Origin: Lentisphaerota bacterium
Lineage (GTDB): Bacteria; Verrucomicrobiota; Lentisphaeria; Victivallales; UBA1829
DNA length: 64,000 nucleotides
Reading direction: 5' to 3'
Assembly (NCBI GenBank): GCA_015061915.1
Contig: SUVR01000002.1
Coordinates: 124,670 to 188,669, forward strand
The position numbers were made by a program, and so were the translations under genes. The first letter of the stretch is position 1. The number at the start of each line of letters is the position of its first letter. Below, piece by piece: positions 24,361-33,285 of this stretch. The notes under the pieces are model-generated. The model ran no database searches and was not told the origin of the DNA. It saw only the letters and a program-made list of their open reading frames with translations.

Positions 24361-25977
24361 TCAATCATCCAGTTTTTCATCCGTGATGACCGGTTCAATA
24401 TTTTTCCGATAAAGCGCATATTCCACAGAATCCACCAGAGCCTCCCAGGACGCCTGAATAATGTTATCATCCAGTCCAACCGTTCCCCAGGTATTGCGTC
24501 CGTCCGTGCTGTCGATCAATACACGGGTACGGGCGGCGGTGCCATTGACGCCATCCAGGATCCGCACTTTGAAGTCTGCCAGCGCGATTTCCTTGATCTC
24601 CGGATAAAACCGTTCCAGCGATTTCCGGAGCGCCAGGTCCAGCGCATTGACCGGACCATCCCCTTCGGCAGCGGTCAGTTCACTGATGCCGTTCACACTG
24701 ACTTTGACCGTTGCTTCCGAGATCGTCCGCCCGTCATGATGGCGTTTTTCAATGATGACCCGGAAGCCCTCCAGTTTGAAGTAATGTCCCCATTTTCCAA
24801 AGAGTTTATGAAGCAGCACCGCAAACGAGGCATCCGCTGCTTCGTATTCGTAACCGGCATTCTCCCGTTCTTTCAGGACTGCCAGTAATTTGCCGAGATC
24901 GTCCGATTTTTTCAGATCGAATCCCAACTCCGCCGCCTTCATCACCAGATTGCTCTTGCCGGAAAGATCCGAAACAAGGATCCGGCGTCCGTTCCCCACA
25001 GCTTCCGGCGGCACGTGTTCAAAAGTGCGCGGATCCTTCTGAACCGCATTGACGTGCATCCCGCCCTTGTGAGCAAAAGCGCTGTCACCCACAAACGGGG
25101 CGCGACGGTTGTGCCGTACATTGGCAAGGTCATCCACAAAACTGCTGACGCTTTTCAGTTCCGCCAGTTTACCTTCCGGCAGACAGCTGAAGTCCGTTTT
25201 CAGTTCCAGATTGGCAATGATGGAGGAAAGGTTTGCGTTGCCGCACCGTTCCCCGTAGCCATTGATCGTACCCTGTACCTGTCCGCATCCGGCACGCACA
25301 CCCATAATGGAATTGGCGACCGCCAGATCGCCGTCGTTGTGAGTATGGATACCAAGCCGGATCTCCGGCGGAAATGCAGCCCGGACCGATTCACAGATCC
25401 GGAACACATCCACCGGCATGGTCCCGCCATTGGTATCGCACAAAGTCAGAGTCACAGCTCCGCCGTCAGCGGCGGCACGGAGAACAGCCAGAGCATAATC
25501 CGGATCATCTTTATAGCCGTCAAAAAAATGTTCTGCATCAAAGATGACTTCCCTGCCCTGCTGCGCAAGAAACGCACAGGATTCCCGGATCATGGCAAGA
25601 TTTTCTTCCGGAGTGGTCTTCAGCACATGATCCACGTGCAGGAGCCACGTTTTTCCGAAGATCGCCACGGCGGGCGTTCCGGCGGCAATCAGCTTCTGCA
25701 GGTTTTCGTCCTGCTCTGCCGCCAGTCCGGCGCGGCGTGTACTGCCGAATGCGGTCAGTTTTGCGAACTGCCAGTCCATACGGCTTGCCGCGGCAAAAAA
25801 TTCTGCATCACGGGGATTGGATCCGGGCCAGCCGCCTTCGATGTAGGCAACGCCCAGTTTATCCAGTTTCTGTGCGATCCGCAGTTTATCCTGCACAGAG
25901 AAACTGATCCCCTCCCCCTGCGCGCCGTCGCGGAGGGTGGTATCGTAGATCTGAATCTTTGTGCAGGTCCGGTTCAT
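24361..25977 (-). CDS. cimA: (R)-citramalate synthase
   Basis: 538 residues of the DRE-TIM family, CimA subgroup. The catalytic motif is YDTTLRDGAQGEGISF near the start, followed by GGWPGSNPRDAEFF, HFFDGYKDDPDYAL, LCDTNGG and the metal site GIHTHNDGDLAVANS. After about residue 400 comes the LeuA-type regulatory/dimer domain. It condenses pyruvate and acetyl-CoA to citramalate, the first step of the threonine-independent route to isoleucine. It lies 8 bp behind an ACT-domain gene in a long minus-strand transcript. Confidence 0.93.
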   Translation of the reverse strand: MNRTCTKIQIYDTTLRDGAQGEGISFSVQDKLRIAQKLDKLGVAYIEGGWPGSNPRDAEFFAAASRMDWQFAKLTAFGSTRRAGLAAEQDENLQKLIAAGTPAVAIFGKTWLLHVDHVLKTTPEENLAMIRESCAFLAQQGREVIFDAEHFFDGYKDDPDYALAVLRAAADGGAVTLTLCDTNGGTMPVDVFRICESVRAAFPPEIRLGIHTHNDGDLAVANSIMGVRAGCGQVQGTINGYGERCGNANLSSIIANLELKTDFSCLPEGKLAELKSVSSFVDDLANVRHNRRAPFVGDSAFAHKGGMHVNAVQKDPRTFEHVPPEAVGNGRRILVSDLSGKSNLVMKAAELGFDLKKSDDLGKLLAVLKERENAGYEYEAADASFAVLLHKLFGKWGHYFKLEGFRVIIEKRHHDGRTISEATVKVSVNGISELTAAEGDGPVNALDLALRKSLERFYPEIKEIALADFKVRILDGVNGTAARTRVLIDSTDGRNTWGTVGLDDNIIQASWEALVDSVEYALYRKNIEPVITDEKLDD

Positions 25978-25985
25978 ATGATTCC

Positions 25986-26414
25986 TTATGCAAAGAGGGC
26001 ATCGTGGTTCAACAGACGCATACCTTCTGCATTGGCAAGTTTGCTCACTGCAGTATCCGGATCATCGAAACGGAAAATCAGGATCGCTTTGCTGTTGGGA
26101 CCGGCAAAAGCGTACATATATTCCACATTCAGATCCGTGCCGTCCAGCATGGCAAGAATATTGGAAAGGCTGCCAGCTTCGTGAGTGACTTCGATCGCCA
26201 CCACATCGGTCACGCGGACTGCAAAGTTGTTCTTTTCCAGCAGTTCTTTTGCCTGTTCCCAATCCTTGATGATCAGGCGCAGAACGCCGAAGAACTTGGT
26301 ATCCGCCAGCGTGAGAGATGCGATATTGATCCCGGCATCCGCCAGCAGTTTGCAGGGGGCGGTCATGGCGCCGGGCTTGTTTTCGATAAAGAGGGAAAGC
26401 TGTTTGATCTTCAT
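25986..26414 (-). CDS. Tandem ACT-domain amino-acid-binding protein
   Basis: 142 residues made of two ACT domains: IKQLSLFIENKPGAM-LADAGINIASLTLAD and a second VTDVVAIEVTHEAGSLSNILAMLDGTDLNVEYMYAF. Such free ACT proteins are typically encoded next to phenylacetate-CoA ligase and IorAB and are thought to sense aromatic or branched amino acids. The gene lies 20 bp after paaK and 8 bp before cimA, linking both pathways. Confidence 0.88.
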   Translation of the reverse strand: MKIKQLSLFIENKPGAMTAPCKLLADAGINIASLTLADTKFFGVLRLIIKDWEQAKELLEKNNFAVRVTDVVAIEVTHEAGSLSNILAMLDGTDLNVEYMYAFAGPNSKAILIFRFDDPDTAVSKLANAEGMRLLNHDALFA

Positions 26415-26434
26415 AGTCGTATATCCTTTCCGGT

Positions 26435-27769
26435 TCAGAGTCCTTCGTTCAGATCGCGTTTATCGATCACACGTTTTGCCTTGCCTTCGCTGCGGGGGAT
26501 GGAGTTGGGAGCCATCATACGCACAAAGACGCGGATCCCCAGCGTGTGTTCGATCGCCTGGGAGATGCGGTTCTTCACTTCTTCCATACCACTGACCGTA
26601 TCCTTGAACAGGGAGTCGTTCACTTCAATGTCAACTTCCACGTTGTCCAGACCGTGGCTGCGGGTCAGCACGATCTGATAGACCGGCAGCACTTCTTCCA
26701 CCTTCATAATGGCAGCTTCGATCTGGGACGGGAACACGTTGACGCCGCGGATGATGAACATATCGTCACTTCTTCTGGCGATCTTGGCGATCCGGCGGAT
26801 CGTTCTGCCGCAGGCGCAGGGTTCGGTAATGATCTTGGAAATATCGCGCGTTCTGTAACGCAGCATGGGCATGGCGTCCTTGCTCAATGTGGAGAGGACA
26901 AGTTCCCCTTCTTCGCCGTCCGGCAGCACTTCGCCGGTCTGCGGGTCGATGATTTCCGGGTAGAACAGGTCTTCAAAGATGTGCAGACCTTCCCCGCAGC
27001 CGCAGCTGCAGCCCACACCGGGACCGGTGATTTCGGAAAGTCCGTAAATATCGTACGCCTTGATGCCCGCTTTCTTTTCGATGTGAGCGCGCATTTCTTC
27101 GGTCCAGGGTTCCGCGCCGAACACACCAACCCGGATGGGCAGTTCACGCATATCGATCCCCATACGGTCCGCCACTTCCAGCAGATGCGTGAAATAGCTG
27201 GGCGTACAGGCAATACAGGTCACGCCGAAGTCCTTGATCAGCATAACCTGCCGTTCCGTGTTCCCGCCGGAGGCAGGCACAACGGTGGCACCCAGTTTTT
27301 CCAGACCGTAGTGAGCACCGAGACCGCCGGTGAAGAGACCGTAGCCGTAGGAGACCTGTGCAATATCGCCTTCCCGGACACCGCAGGCGGCAAAGCAGCG
27401 TGCCACCGCATAGGACCAGTCTTCGATGTCTTCTTTCGTGTAGCCGACAACGATAGGCTTACCGGTCGTACCGCTGGAAGCGTGCAGACGGACCACATCT
27501 TTCATAGGGCTGGCAAAAAGTCCGTAGGGATAGGTATCGCGCAGGTCAGACTTCATGGTAAAGGGCAGTTTGCAGATGTCATCAATGCTCTTGATGTCCT
27601 CCGGCTTCACGCCGCGTTCATCCATTCTCTGACGGAACAGAGGGACGTTTTTATAGGAGATGTCCACCATGTGCTGGAGGTTTTCGGTCTGGATCATACG
27701 CAGCCGTTCACGGGGCATGAAGTCCATAGCACTGACAGGGTGGGAGAACTGACCGCAGGTCGTACTCAT
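26435..27769 (-). CDS. paaK: Phenylacetate-CoA ligase
   Basis: 444 residues from ATG 27769, chosen for the AAAGGAAAAGGAAA site. It is an ANL-superfamily AMP-forming ligase: LHASSGTTGKPIVVGYTKEDI is the P-loop, YGYGLFTGGLGAHYG and DIYGLSEITGPGVG are PaaK signatures, and RSDDMFIIRGVNVFPSQIE is the hinge and C-terminal motif. It interconverts arylacetates and their CoA esters. Next to IorAB it could work in reverse, giving ATP from aryl-acetyl-CoA (inference). Confidence 0.93.
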   Translation of the reverse strand: MSTTCGQFSHPVSAMDFMPRERLRMIQTENLQHMVDISYKNVPLFRQRMDERGVKPEDIKSIDDICKLPFTMKSDLRDTYPYGLFASPMKDVVRLHASSGTTGKPIVVGYTKEDIEDWSYAVARCFAACGVREGDIAQVSYGYGLFTGGLGAHYGLEKLGATVVPASGGNTERQVMLIKDFGVTCIACTPSYFTHLLEVADRMGIDMRELPIRVGVFGAEPWTEEMRAHIEKKAGIKAYDIYGLSEITGPGVGCSCGCGEGLHIFEDLFYPEIIDPQTGEVLPDGEEGELVLSTLSKDAMPMLRYRTRDISKIITEPCACGRTIRRIAKIARRSDDMFIIRGVNVFPSQIEAAIMKVEEVLPVYQIVLTRSHGLDNVEVDIEVNDSLFKDTVSGMEEVKNRISQAIEHTLGIRVFVRMMAPNSIPRSEGKAKRVIDKRDLNEGL

Positions 27770-27821
27770 TTTCGTGTTTCCTTTTCCTTTGATTGTTCTA
27801 TTTTTCTTGCGGTTTCCCGTC

Positions 27822-28298
27822 TCACTTTGCTTCAAAGGCGCGGCGGAAAGCTGTAATATTTTCTTCTGCGACCGTTCCGGAGAAGTTCTCGCGGATCAGG
27901 TCGATCCAAAGCTCTTCCGGAAATGCCAGATAACGGTTCAGCACACCCAGCATGGCAATATTCATCATGCGGGAGGCGCGGTACTCTTCCGGGATGTCTT
28001 CATCACGGATGATCACAGTGTTTTCGTTCAGGAACGCGGCACAGACTTCGATCTGGTCGGCGGAAACGGCGATCATATAATCCGCTTCGCCCGCCGGGAT
28101 CATGGGGCTTGCCACTTTTTCACCGAACCGGACATCACTGGAAACAGAACCGCCGCGCTGACTCATGCCGTGCAGTTCGCTTTTCTTCACATCGCAGCCC
28201 ATCCGGAATGCGGCTTCCGTCAACATATCCGAGGCACGGATGATCCCCTGACCACCGATCCCCGCAAACATCACATTGGTAACTTTTCCGTTTTTCAT
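27822..28298 (-). CDS. iorB: Indolepyruvate oxidoreductase, beta subunit
   Basis: 158 residues of the gamma-type pyruvate/ketoisovalerate oxidoreductase domain: VMFAGIGGQGIIRASDML, KKSELHGMSQRGGSVSSDVRFG and PAGEADYMIAVS. It is somewhat short against the ~190-200 residues of many IorB proteins. It forms the complex with IorA and overlaps it by 4 bp. Confidence 0.9.
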   Translation of the reverse strand: MKNGKVTNVMFAGIGGQGIIRASDMLTEAAFRMGCDVKKSELHGMSQRGGSVSSDVRFGEKVASPMIPAGEADYMIAVSADQIEVCAAFLNENTVIIRDEDIPEEYRASRMMNIAMLGVLNRYLAFPEELWIDLIRENFSGTVAEENITAFRRAFEAK

Positions 28299-29884
28299 TT
28301 TGCACCGCCTTTCTTGGCAAGTTTCTTCATTTCAAGGATGCACGGACGGCGCACAATGATCACGCTCACATCGTTGGATGCCAGACGTGTCTTCACCAGT
28401 TCGGCGTACTTTTCATTTTCCGTCACCGGATCGATCACATCCACGTTATCCACACCCAGAGACCTGCAGAGGTCTTCCAGCACGATCCGGGGTGCGTCTT
28501 CCAGCTTCATATTTCTGCCGGTGGCGGCGTGTTCCTGGAACCCGGTCATCGCCGTGGTGGAGTTATCCAGAATGAAGACAAGATGTCCGGTGGCGGGGCG
28601 GTTGTAAACCATTTCCACGATCCCGGTGATGCCGCTGTGCATGAACGTGCTGTCGCCGATCACACTCACGACCCGGCGGGAGGTTTCTTCGTCGAACGCG
28701 CGGCGCATCCCCAGCGCCATACCGATGCTGGCGCCCATACAGAGGGAGAAGTGCATGGCATTGAACGGGGGCAGTACACCCAGCGTGTAGCAGCCGATGT
28801 CACCGGCAACAATGCAGTTCAGATCCCGGAGCAGTTCAAACGTCTTCCGGTGGGGGCAGCCCGGACAGAGTGCAGGCGGGCGGCCGGGAGCGGCTGCGGC
28901 TTCCGGTTCGGAATCGTTGGCGAGGAGCTTTTTCACGCGGGAAACGCTCAGTTCGCCGAATTCAAAGATCTCCGCTTTCGGCATCACATCCACACCGAGA
29001 AGACGGATATTTTCTTCCAGGAAGCGGGTCCCTTCTTCCACAACCACAACTTTTTTCACGGTCGCAGCAAAATCTTTGATCAATTTTGCCGGCAGAGGCC
29101 AGGTCATACCCAGTTTCAACACCTTCGCTTCCGGAGCAGCTTCCAGCGAGTGGTAATATGCCACGCCGGAAGTGATGATCCCCAGTTCGCCTTCCGCCGC
29201 ACCACCGATCCGGTTCAGACCTTCGCTGACATCGTTCCAGGCAGCAAGATCGTTCATTTTCTGCACCAGACGGACGTGTGCCGGTTTTGCATTGGCGGGA
29301 ACCATGACCCGTTCTTTCACGTTGGGCGTGAAAGCGGGAACTGCAGGCTGTTCCGCTGCTTTCCAGCGGTTCACGATCCCGCGGGAGTGGCAGACACGGG
29401 TGGTCATACGCAGCAGCACGGGCTGATGGAATTTTTCAGAGATCTCGTAAGCACGGATCGTAAAGTCATAAGCTTCCTGACTGTCGGAAGGTTCCAGCAT
29501 AGGCATCTGGGCAAACTTCGCATAGTTGCGGTTGTCCTGTTCGTTCTGGCTGGATGCCATACCGGGGTCATCAGCGGAGACAAGGATCATACCGCCGGTC
29601 ACGCCGGTGTAAGTGAGGGTAAAGAGGGGGTCCGCCGCCACATTCACACCCACGTGTTTCATCGTCACAATACTTCTTGCGCCGGCAAGAGCAGTTCCTG
29701 CGCCCACTTCCAGAGCGACTTTTTCGTTGGGAGCCCATTCTGCATTGCCGCCGATGGCGGACAGCGTTTCAAGGATCTCGGTAGAGGGGGTGCCGGGATA
29801 CCCCACACCCGTACGGACGGCGCAATCAAACGCCGCATGAGCCACGGCTTCGTCGCCGCTGAGGATCAATTTGTTTTCTGCCAT
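28295..29884 (-). CDS. iorA: Indolepyruvate oxidoreductase, alpha subunit, no ferredoxin tail
   Basis: 529 residues from ATG 29884 (AGGTAAG site); a longer frame upstream has a non-ATG start inside the promoter region. The N-terminal Pyr domain has GVGYPGTPSTEILETL and ASSQNEQDNRNYAKFA. The TPP domain has LCPGCPHRKTFELL and GDSTFMHSGI. It oxidatively decarboxylates aryl pyruvates to aryl-acetyl-CoA. The protein stops at VIIVRRPCILEMKKLAKK, so the Cys-rich 8Fe-8S ferredoxin module known at the end of archaeal IorA is missing; this needs another electron carrier. Confidence 0.92.
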   Translation of the reverse strand: MAENKLILSGDEAVAHAAFDCAVRTGVGYPGTPSTEILETLSAIGGNAEWAPNEKVALEVGAGTALAGARSIVTMKHVGVNVAADPLFTLTYTGVTGGMILVSADDPGMASSQNEQDNRNYAKFAQMPMLEPSDSQEAYDFTIRAYEISEKFHQPVLLRMTTRVCHSRGIVNRWKAAEQPAVPAFTPNVKERVMVPANAKPAHVRLVQKMNDLAAWNDVSEGLNRIGGAAEGELGIITSGVAYYHSLEAAPEAKVLKLGMTWPLPAKLIKDFAATVKKVVVVEEGTRFLEENIRLLGVDVMPKAEIFEFGELSVSRVKKLLANDSEPEAAAAPGRPPALCPGCPHRKTFELLRDLNCIVAGDIGCYTLGVLPPFNAMHFSLCMGASIGMALGMRRAFDEETSRRVVSVIGDSTFMHSGITGIVEMVYNRPATGHLVFILDNSTTAMTGFQEHAATGRNMKLEDAPRIVLEDLCRSLGVDNVDVIDPVTENEKYAELVKTRLASNDVSVIIVRRPCILEMKKLAKKGGAK

Positions 29885-29928
29885 ATTCTTACCTGTTTTC
29901 CGGTTATGATTTATGTTTATAAAAACAT

Positions 29929-29956
29929 AATGTAACATAACCGTGGCAATTTTCAA
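29929..29956 (-). promoter_or_regulatory. Promoter of the iorAB-paaK-ACT-cimA operon
   Basis: Minus strand TTGAAA (29951-29956), 16 bp, TACATT (29929-29934). Confidence 0.65.
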
Positions 29957-30017
29957 TCAGAAAACACAGGGAATATCAGAAAAAATAACGACATTTTTGC
30001 GAAAAAACTGCTGTTTT

Positions 30018-30650
30018 TCAGCGTTCGATCACAAAAACACAGTTGGAACAGAAAAGATTAGGCCAGATTTTTCCCAAAAACGGCAGGAAGTCGCCCTTGT
30101 TGGAAAGGGGGATTTCTTTGATGACACGGATCTTCAATTCCTTGAAAAGATTGCGCAGGTCCGCAATCGTGCCGGGGTGGATGGTCTGGTTGTTATACCA
30201 CGGACGGGGCAGATTCCGGTTCACCGGCATATTTCCGAAGATCAGAGGGATCCGGTTATTGATATGACCGAAGTTCATAAACGAAATAATGCCGCATTTA
30301 CCGATCCGCAGCATCTCCTGCAGAAGCAGGTCCGGACGCCGCACGGACTGCAGCGTACGGGAGAGCAGCACAAAATCGTAGGTATTGTCAGCGAACTCAC
30401 CCAAATCCGCATCCAGGTCGCCCTGAATGACTGGCACACCACGCTCAATGCACTGCATCAGTTTCTGCTGATCCAGTTCCACGCCGGCTACTTTTGCCTG
30501 TTTCTGCTCCTTGAGAACTTTGAGCAGTCTGCCGGAACCGCAGCCCAGGTCAAGAATACGGGATCCGGCAGGGATCATATCCCGGATCGTCTGAAGGTCG
30601 TGGCGTTCCAGCAGCAGTTCATCGGTATTGTTGTAATGTCGGATACTCAT
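30018..30650 (-). CDS. metW: Methionine biosynthesis protein MetW
   Basis: 210 residues of a class I SAM methyltransferase fold: ILDLGCGSGRLLKVL is motif I, GVELDQQ, VIQGDLDADLGEF, and FDFVLLSRTLQSV-like YDFVLLSRTLQ. The C-terminus has PRPWYNNQTIHPGTIADLRNLF, typical of MetW. It works with MetX in homoserine acetylation or its regulation. It overlaps metX by 4 bp, so they are coupled. Confidence 0.93.
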   Translation of the reverse strand: MSIRHYNNTDELLLERHDLQTIRDMIPAGSRILDLGCGSGRLLKVLKEQKQAKVAGVELDQQKLMQCIERGVPVIQGDLDADLGEFADNTYDFVLLSRTLQSVRRPDLLLQEMLRIGKCGIISFMNFGHINNRIPLIFGNMPVNRNLPRPWYNNQTIHPGTIADLRNLFKELKIRVIKEIPLSNKGDFLPFLGKIWPNLFCSNCVFVIER

Positions 30651-31810
30651 TGTTCTGTCAGCTCCTTGTAGCGGTTGATCAGGAAGTTGCGGATCATATC
30701 GCCCAGCGTTTCCGTTTCCAGCAGAAACGCATCGTGTCCGTAACTGGAGATGATGTTGCTGTATGTGACATCCGTTCCGTTCTGCAGCAGGGAGCGCACC
30801 AGCTTCCAGCTCTGATACGGCGGAAACAGCCAGTCACTGGAGAAGGAAACCACCAGGAAGGGGAACTTCGACACGGAAAGAGCTTTTGTCAGGTCCCCGT
30901 CAGCGGCATCGGCAATATCAAAATAGTCGATTGCCCGTGTGATGTACAGATAGGAATTGGCATCGAACCGCTCCACGAACCGTGATCCCTGATAGTTGAG
31001 GTAACTCTCCACCTGAAAATCCTTGGAGAAGTCAAAGGAATATTCATCCGAATTCTGAAGCATACGCCCGAACTTACGCTGCATGGATTCATCGCTGAGA
31101 TAGGTGATGTGGGCGATCATACGGGCAATGGCAAGTCCGCGCTGCGGCTGCGTCACATAGTCCCCGTTGTAGAACGTGGGGTCTGTCATAATCGCTTCAC
31201 GGGCGACCCAGTTGAAGGAAATAGACTGAGTCGAGATCTGGGGAGAAGTGGCGATCGCCAGGATCGCATTGGTGCAGTCGGGATAATCCACTGCCCATTT
31301 GAGTGCCAGCATCCCCCCCATGGAACCGCCGGCTACCGCCATCCATTTATCAATACCGAGGTGATCCATAAGCCGCTTCTGGGCGCGAACCATATCCCCG
31401 ATCGTAATTACGGGAAAATCAAGATGATACGGTTTTCCGGTATCGGGATTGACGCTGCCCGGTCCGGTAGAGCCGGAACAGCCGCCGATAATATTGCTGC
31501 AAACGATGAAATAGCGGTCTGTATCGAAAGGTTTTCCGGGACCCACCATATCATCCCACCAACCGGACTTCTTATCTTCGGGCGTATGTCTTCCGGCAAG
31601 ATGTGCATCCCCGGTCAGGGCGTGTTCCACCAGAATGGCGTTATCTTTTGCGGGAGAAAGAGTACCGTAAGTCTCGTAGCGGATCACCACATTTTTCAGG
31701 CGTTTCCCGCAATCCAGCCGCAGAGCTGTCTCCTCGGTCTCCCCGAAGGTAAAATCATGCCAGGCAACGATCCCTACGGATCCTTCATTCTGTTTCTGCG
31801 TTGTCGTCAT
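30647..31810 (-). CDS. metX: Homoserine O-acetyltransferase
   Basis: 387 residues from ATG 31810, supported by GAGGTG 8 bp upstream. Alpha/beta hydrolase: GGSMGGMLALKWA carries the nucleophile Ser, with LVVSFSSDWLFPPYQS and SSYGHDAFLLE giving the Asp and His. HALTGDAHLAG is the MetX oxyanion region. It forms O-acetyl- or O-succinylhomoserine for methionine synthesis. A stable hairpin with a T-run stands in the short leader. Confidence 0.95.
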   Translation of the reverse strand: MTTTQKQNEGSVGIVAWHDFTFGETEETALRLDCGKRLKNVVIRYETYGTLSPAKDNAILVEHALTGDAHLAGRHTPEDKKSGWWDDMVGPGKPFDTDRYFIVCSNIIGGCSGSTGPGSVNPDTGKPYHLDFPVITIGDMVRAQKRLMDHLGIDKWMAVAGGSMGGMLALKWAVDYPDCTNAILAIATSPQISTQSISFNWVAREAIMTDPTFYNGDYVTQPQRGLAIARMIAHITYLSDESMQRKFGRMLQNSDEYSFDFSKDFQVESYLNYQGSRFVERFDANSYLYITRAIDYFDIADAADGDLTKALSVSKFPFLVVSFSSDWLFPPYQSWKLVRSLLQNGTDVTYSNIISSYGHDAFLLETETLGDMIRNFLINRYKELTEQ

Positions 31811-31834
31811 ATTTTTCACCTCGAATTCTGATAG

Positions 31835-31869
31835 AAAAGCGGCAGTACCCTGAGTGCAGGCACTGCCGC
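31835..31869 (-). terminator. Hairpin terminator before metX
   Basis: Minus strand GCGGCAGT/ACTGCCGC with inner CCTG/CAGG and TTTT. It follows a TATAAT (31880-31885) that could drive metX, so it either terminates purC or acts as an attenuator of metX. Confidence 0.7.
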
Positions 31870-31917
31870 GGAAATCAACATTATAAACTGAAAATGAAAA
31901 AGATCAGTTCATAGGCT

Positions 31918-32817
31918 TCAATCCAAAGTCCTGCCGCTGAGTGCTTTGAGCGCACCCAGATATTTTTCTCTGGTCTTGGCAACAATGTCGCACGGCAGTG
32001 CCGGAGCCGGGGGAGTCTTATCCCAATCCAGGCTTTCCAGATAGTCGCGGACAAACTGTTTATCCAGGCTCGGCGGGTTGGTACCGACCACATACTCATC
32101 CTTGGGCCAGAAGCGGCTGGAGTCCGGAGTCAGGACTTCGTCAATGAGCGTGATTTCGCCATCGACTTCGCCGAACTCGAACTTGGTATCAGCCAGCAGG
32201 ATCCCGCATTTTTCTGCGTGATTTGCTGCATCTTTGTAGATCCGCAGGGAGAAATCCGCCAGATTCTGGGCTTTTTCTTCCCCGACGATCTTCTGAGCTT
32301 CTTCAAAGGTCACGTTCTCATCGTGTCCTTCTTCCGCCTTGGTGGAGGGAGTGAACAGGGGTTTATCCAGCTTGGATGCCAGTTCGTAATCGCCGTGCAG
32401 TTTATAGCCGCCCACCGTTCCACTCTTCTGGTATTCCTTCCAACCGCTGCCAACGATATAACCGCGGACAATACATTCCAGCGGAATCGTTTTCGCCTTC
32501 TTCACGATCATGGATCTGCCGCCCAGATCTTTTTTATACGGTGCGAGGAACTTGGGGAAGTCTTCCACATCCGTATAAAGAAGGTGATTGGGCGCCCATG
32601 AAAGGTAGTCGAACCAGAAAAGGCTCATTGCGGTAAGCACTTTGCCCTTATCGGGAATCCCGTTGGGCATCACGCAGTCAAATGCACTGATGCGGTCGGT
32701 TGCGACAAAAAGAAGCGTATCACCCAGATCGTAAACGTCACGGACTTTCCCTCTGTGAGGGGCGGGTAAGCCGGGAAGTTCTGTCTCAAGAAGAGCCCCG
32801 TTCGAGTCGTATTTCAT
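31918..32817 (-). CDS. purC: Phosphoribosylaminoimidazole-succinocarboxamide synthase
   Basis: 299 residues from ATG 32817; a TTG 12 bp upstream is closer to the AAAGGAC site and is the alternative start. Motifs: HRGKVRDVYDLGDTLLFVATDRISAFD at the N-terminus, ECIVRGYIVGSGWKEY in the middle, and EFGEVDGEITLIDEVLTPDSSRFWP. It joins aspartate to CAIR in purine synthesis. The gene lies directly behind rplU, where rpmA is normally found. Confidence 0.95.
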   Translation of the reverse strand: MKYDSNGALLETELPGLPAPHRGKVRDVYDLGDTLLFVATDRISAFDCVMPNGIPDKGKVLTAMSLFWFDYLSWAPNHLLYTDVEDFPKFLAPYKKDLGGRSMIVKKAKTIPLECIVRGYIVGSGWKEYQKSGTVGGYKLHGDYELASKLDKPLFTPSTKAEEGHDENVTFEEAQKIVGEEKAQNLADFSLRIYKDAANHAEKCGILLADTKFEFGEVDGEITLIDEVLTPDSSRFWPKDEYVVGTNPPSLDKQFVRDYLESLDWDKTPPAPALPCDIVAKTREKYLGALKALSGRTLD

Positions 32818-32839
32818 GGTCAGACGCAATGTCCTTTTG

Positions 32840-33148
32840 TTATGCGATCGAGAGGATTCTGACTTTGGTCAGTTCCTGGCGATGGCCTTTGCGTTTACGG
32901 TAACCTTTGCGGCGTTTCATCTTGAACGCGATCAGCTTGGGACCGCGGAACTGATCGATGATTTCAGCTTCGACCTTGGCACCTTCGATGACCGGGGTAC
33001 CGACTTTGATCTCTGCGCCTTCGCCCATTGCGAGGACCTGAGAGAATGTAACTTTCGTGCCGATTTCGCCGGCGAGTCTTTCCACTGCGACGACGTCTTT
33101 TTCCTGCACTTTGAACTGTTTGCCGCCTGTTGCGATGACTGCGTACAT
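32840..33148 (-). CDS. rplU: 50S ribosomal protein L21
   Basis: 102 residues: MYAVIATGGKQFKVQEKDVV, VLAMGEGAEIKVGTPVIEGAKVEAEII and FKMKRRKGYRKRKGHRQ. It binds 23S rRNA early in 50S assembly. The start has AAGGAGC. rpmA (L27), nearly always the next gene, is not here. Confidence 0.97.
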   Translation of the reverse strand: MYAVIATGGKQFKVQEKDVVAVERLAGEIGTKVTFSQVLAMGEGAEIKVGTPVIEGAKVEAEIIDQFRGPKLIAFKMKRRKGYRKRKGHRQELTKVRILSIA

Positions 33149-33214
33149 GTTTGTGCTCCTTATGCTTTATGTTTCAACTTGTTTTGTTCTTTTCCAAAAG
33201 AAGGATTCTGTTAA

Positions 33215-33242
33215 TATATCATCATTTTTCAAAACTGCAAAC
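33215..33242 (-). promoter_or_regulatory. Promoter of rplU-purC
   Basis: Minus strand TTGCAG (33237-33242), 16 bp, TATATT (33215-33220). Confidence 0.68.
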
Positions 33243-33285
33243 TTTTTTCAGAAAAAAATCTGCAGTTTCTTGCATTTTTCTGCAA

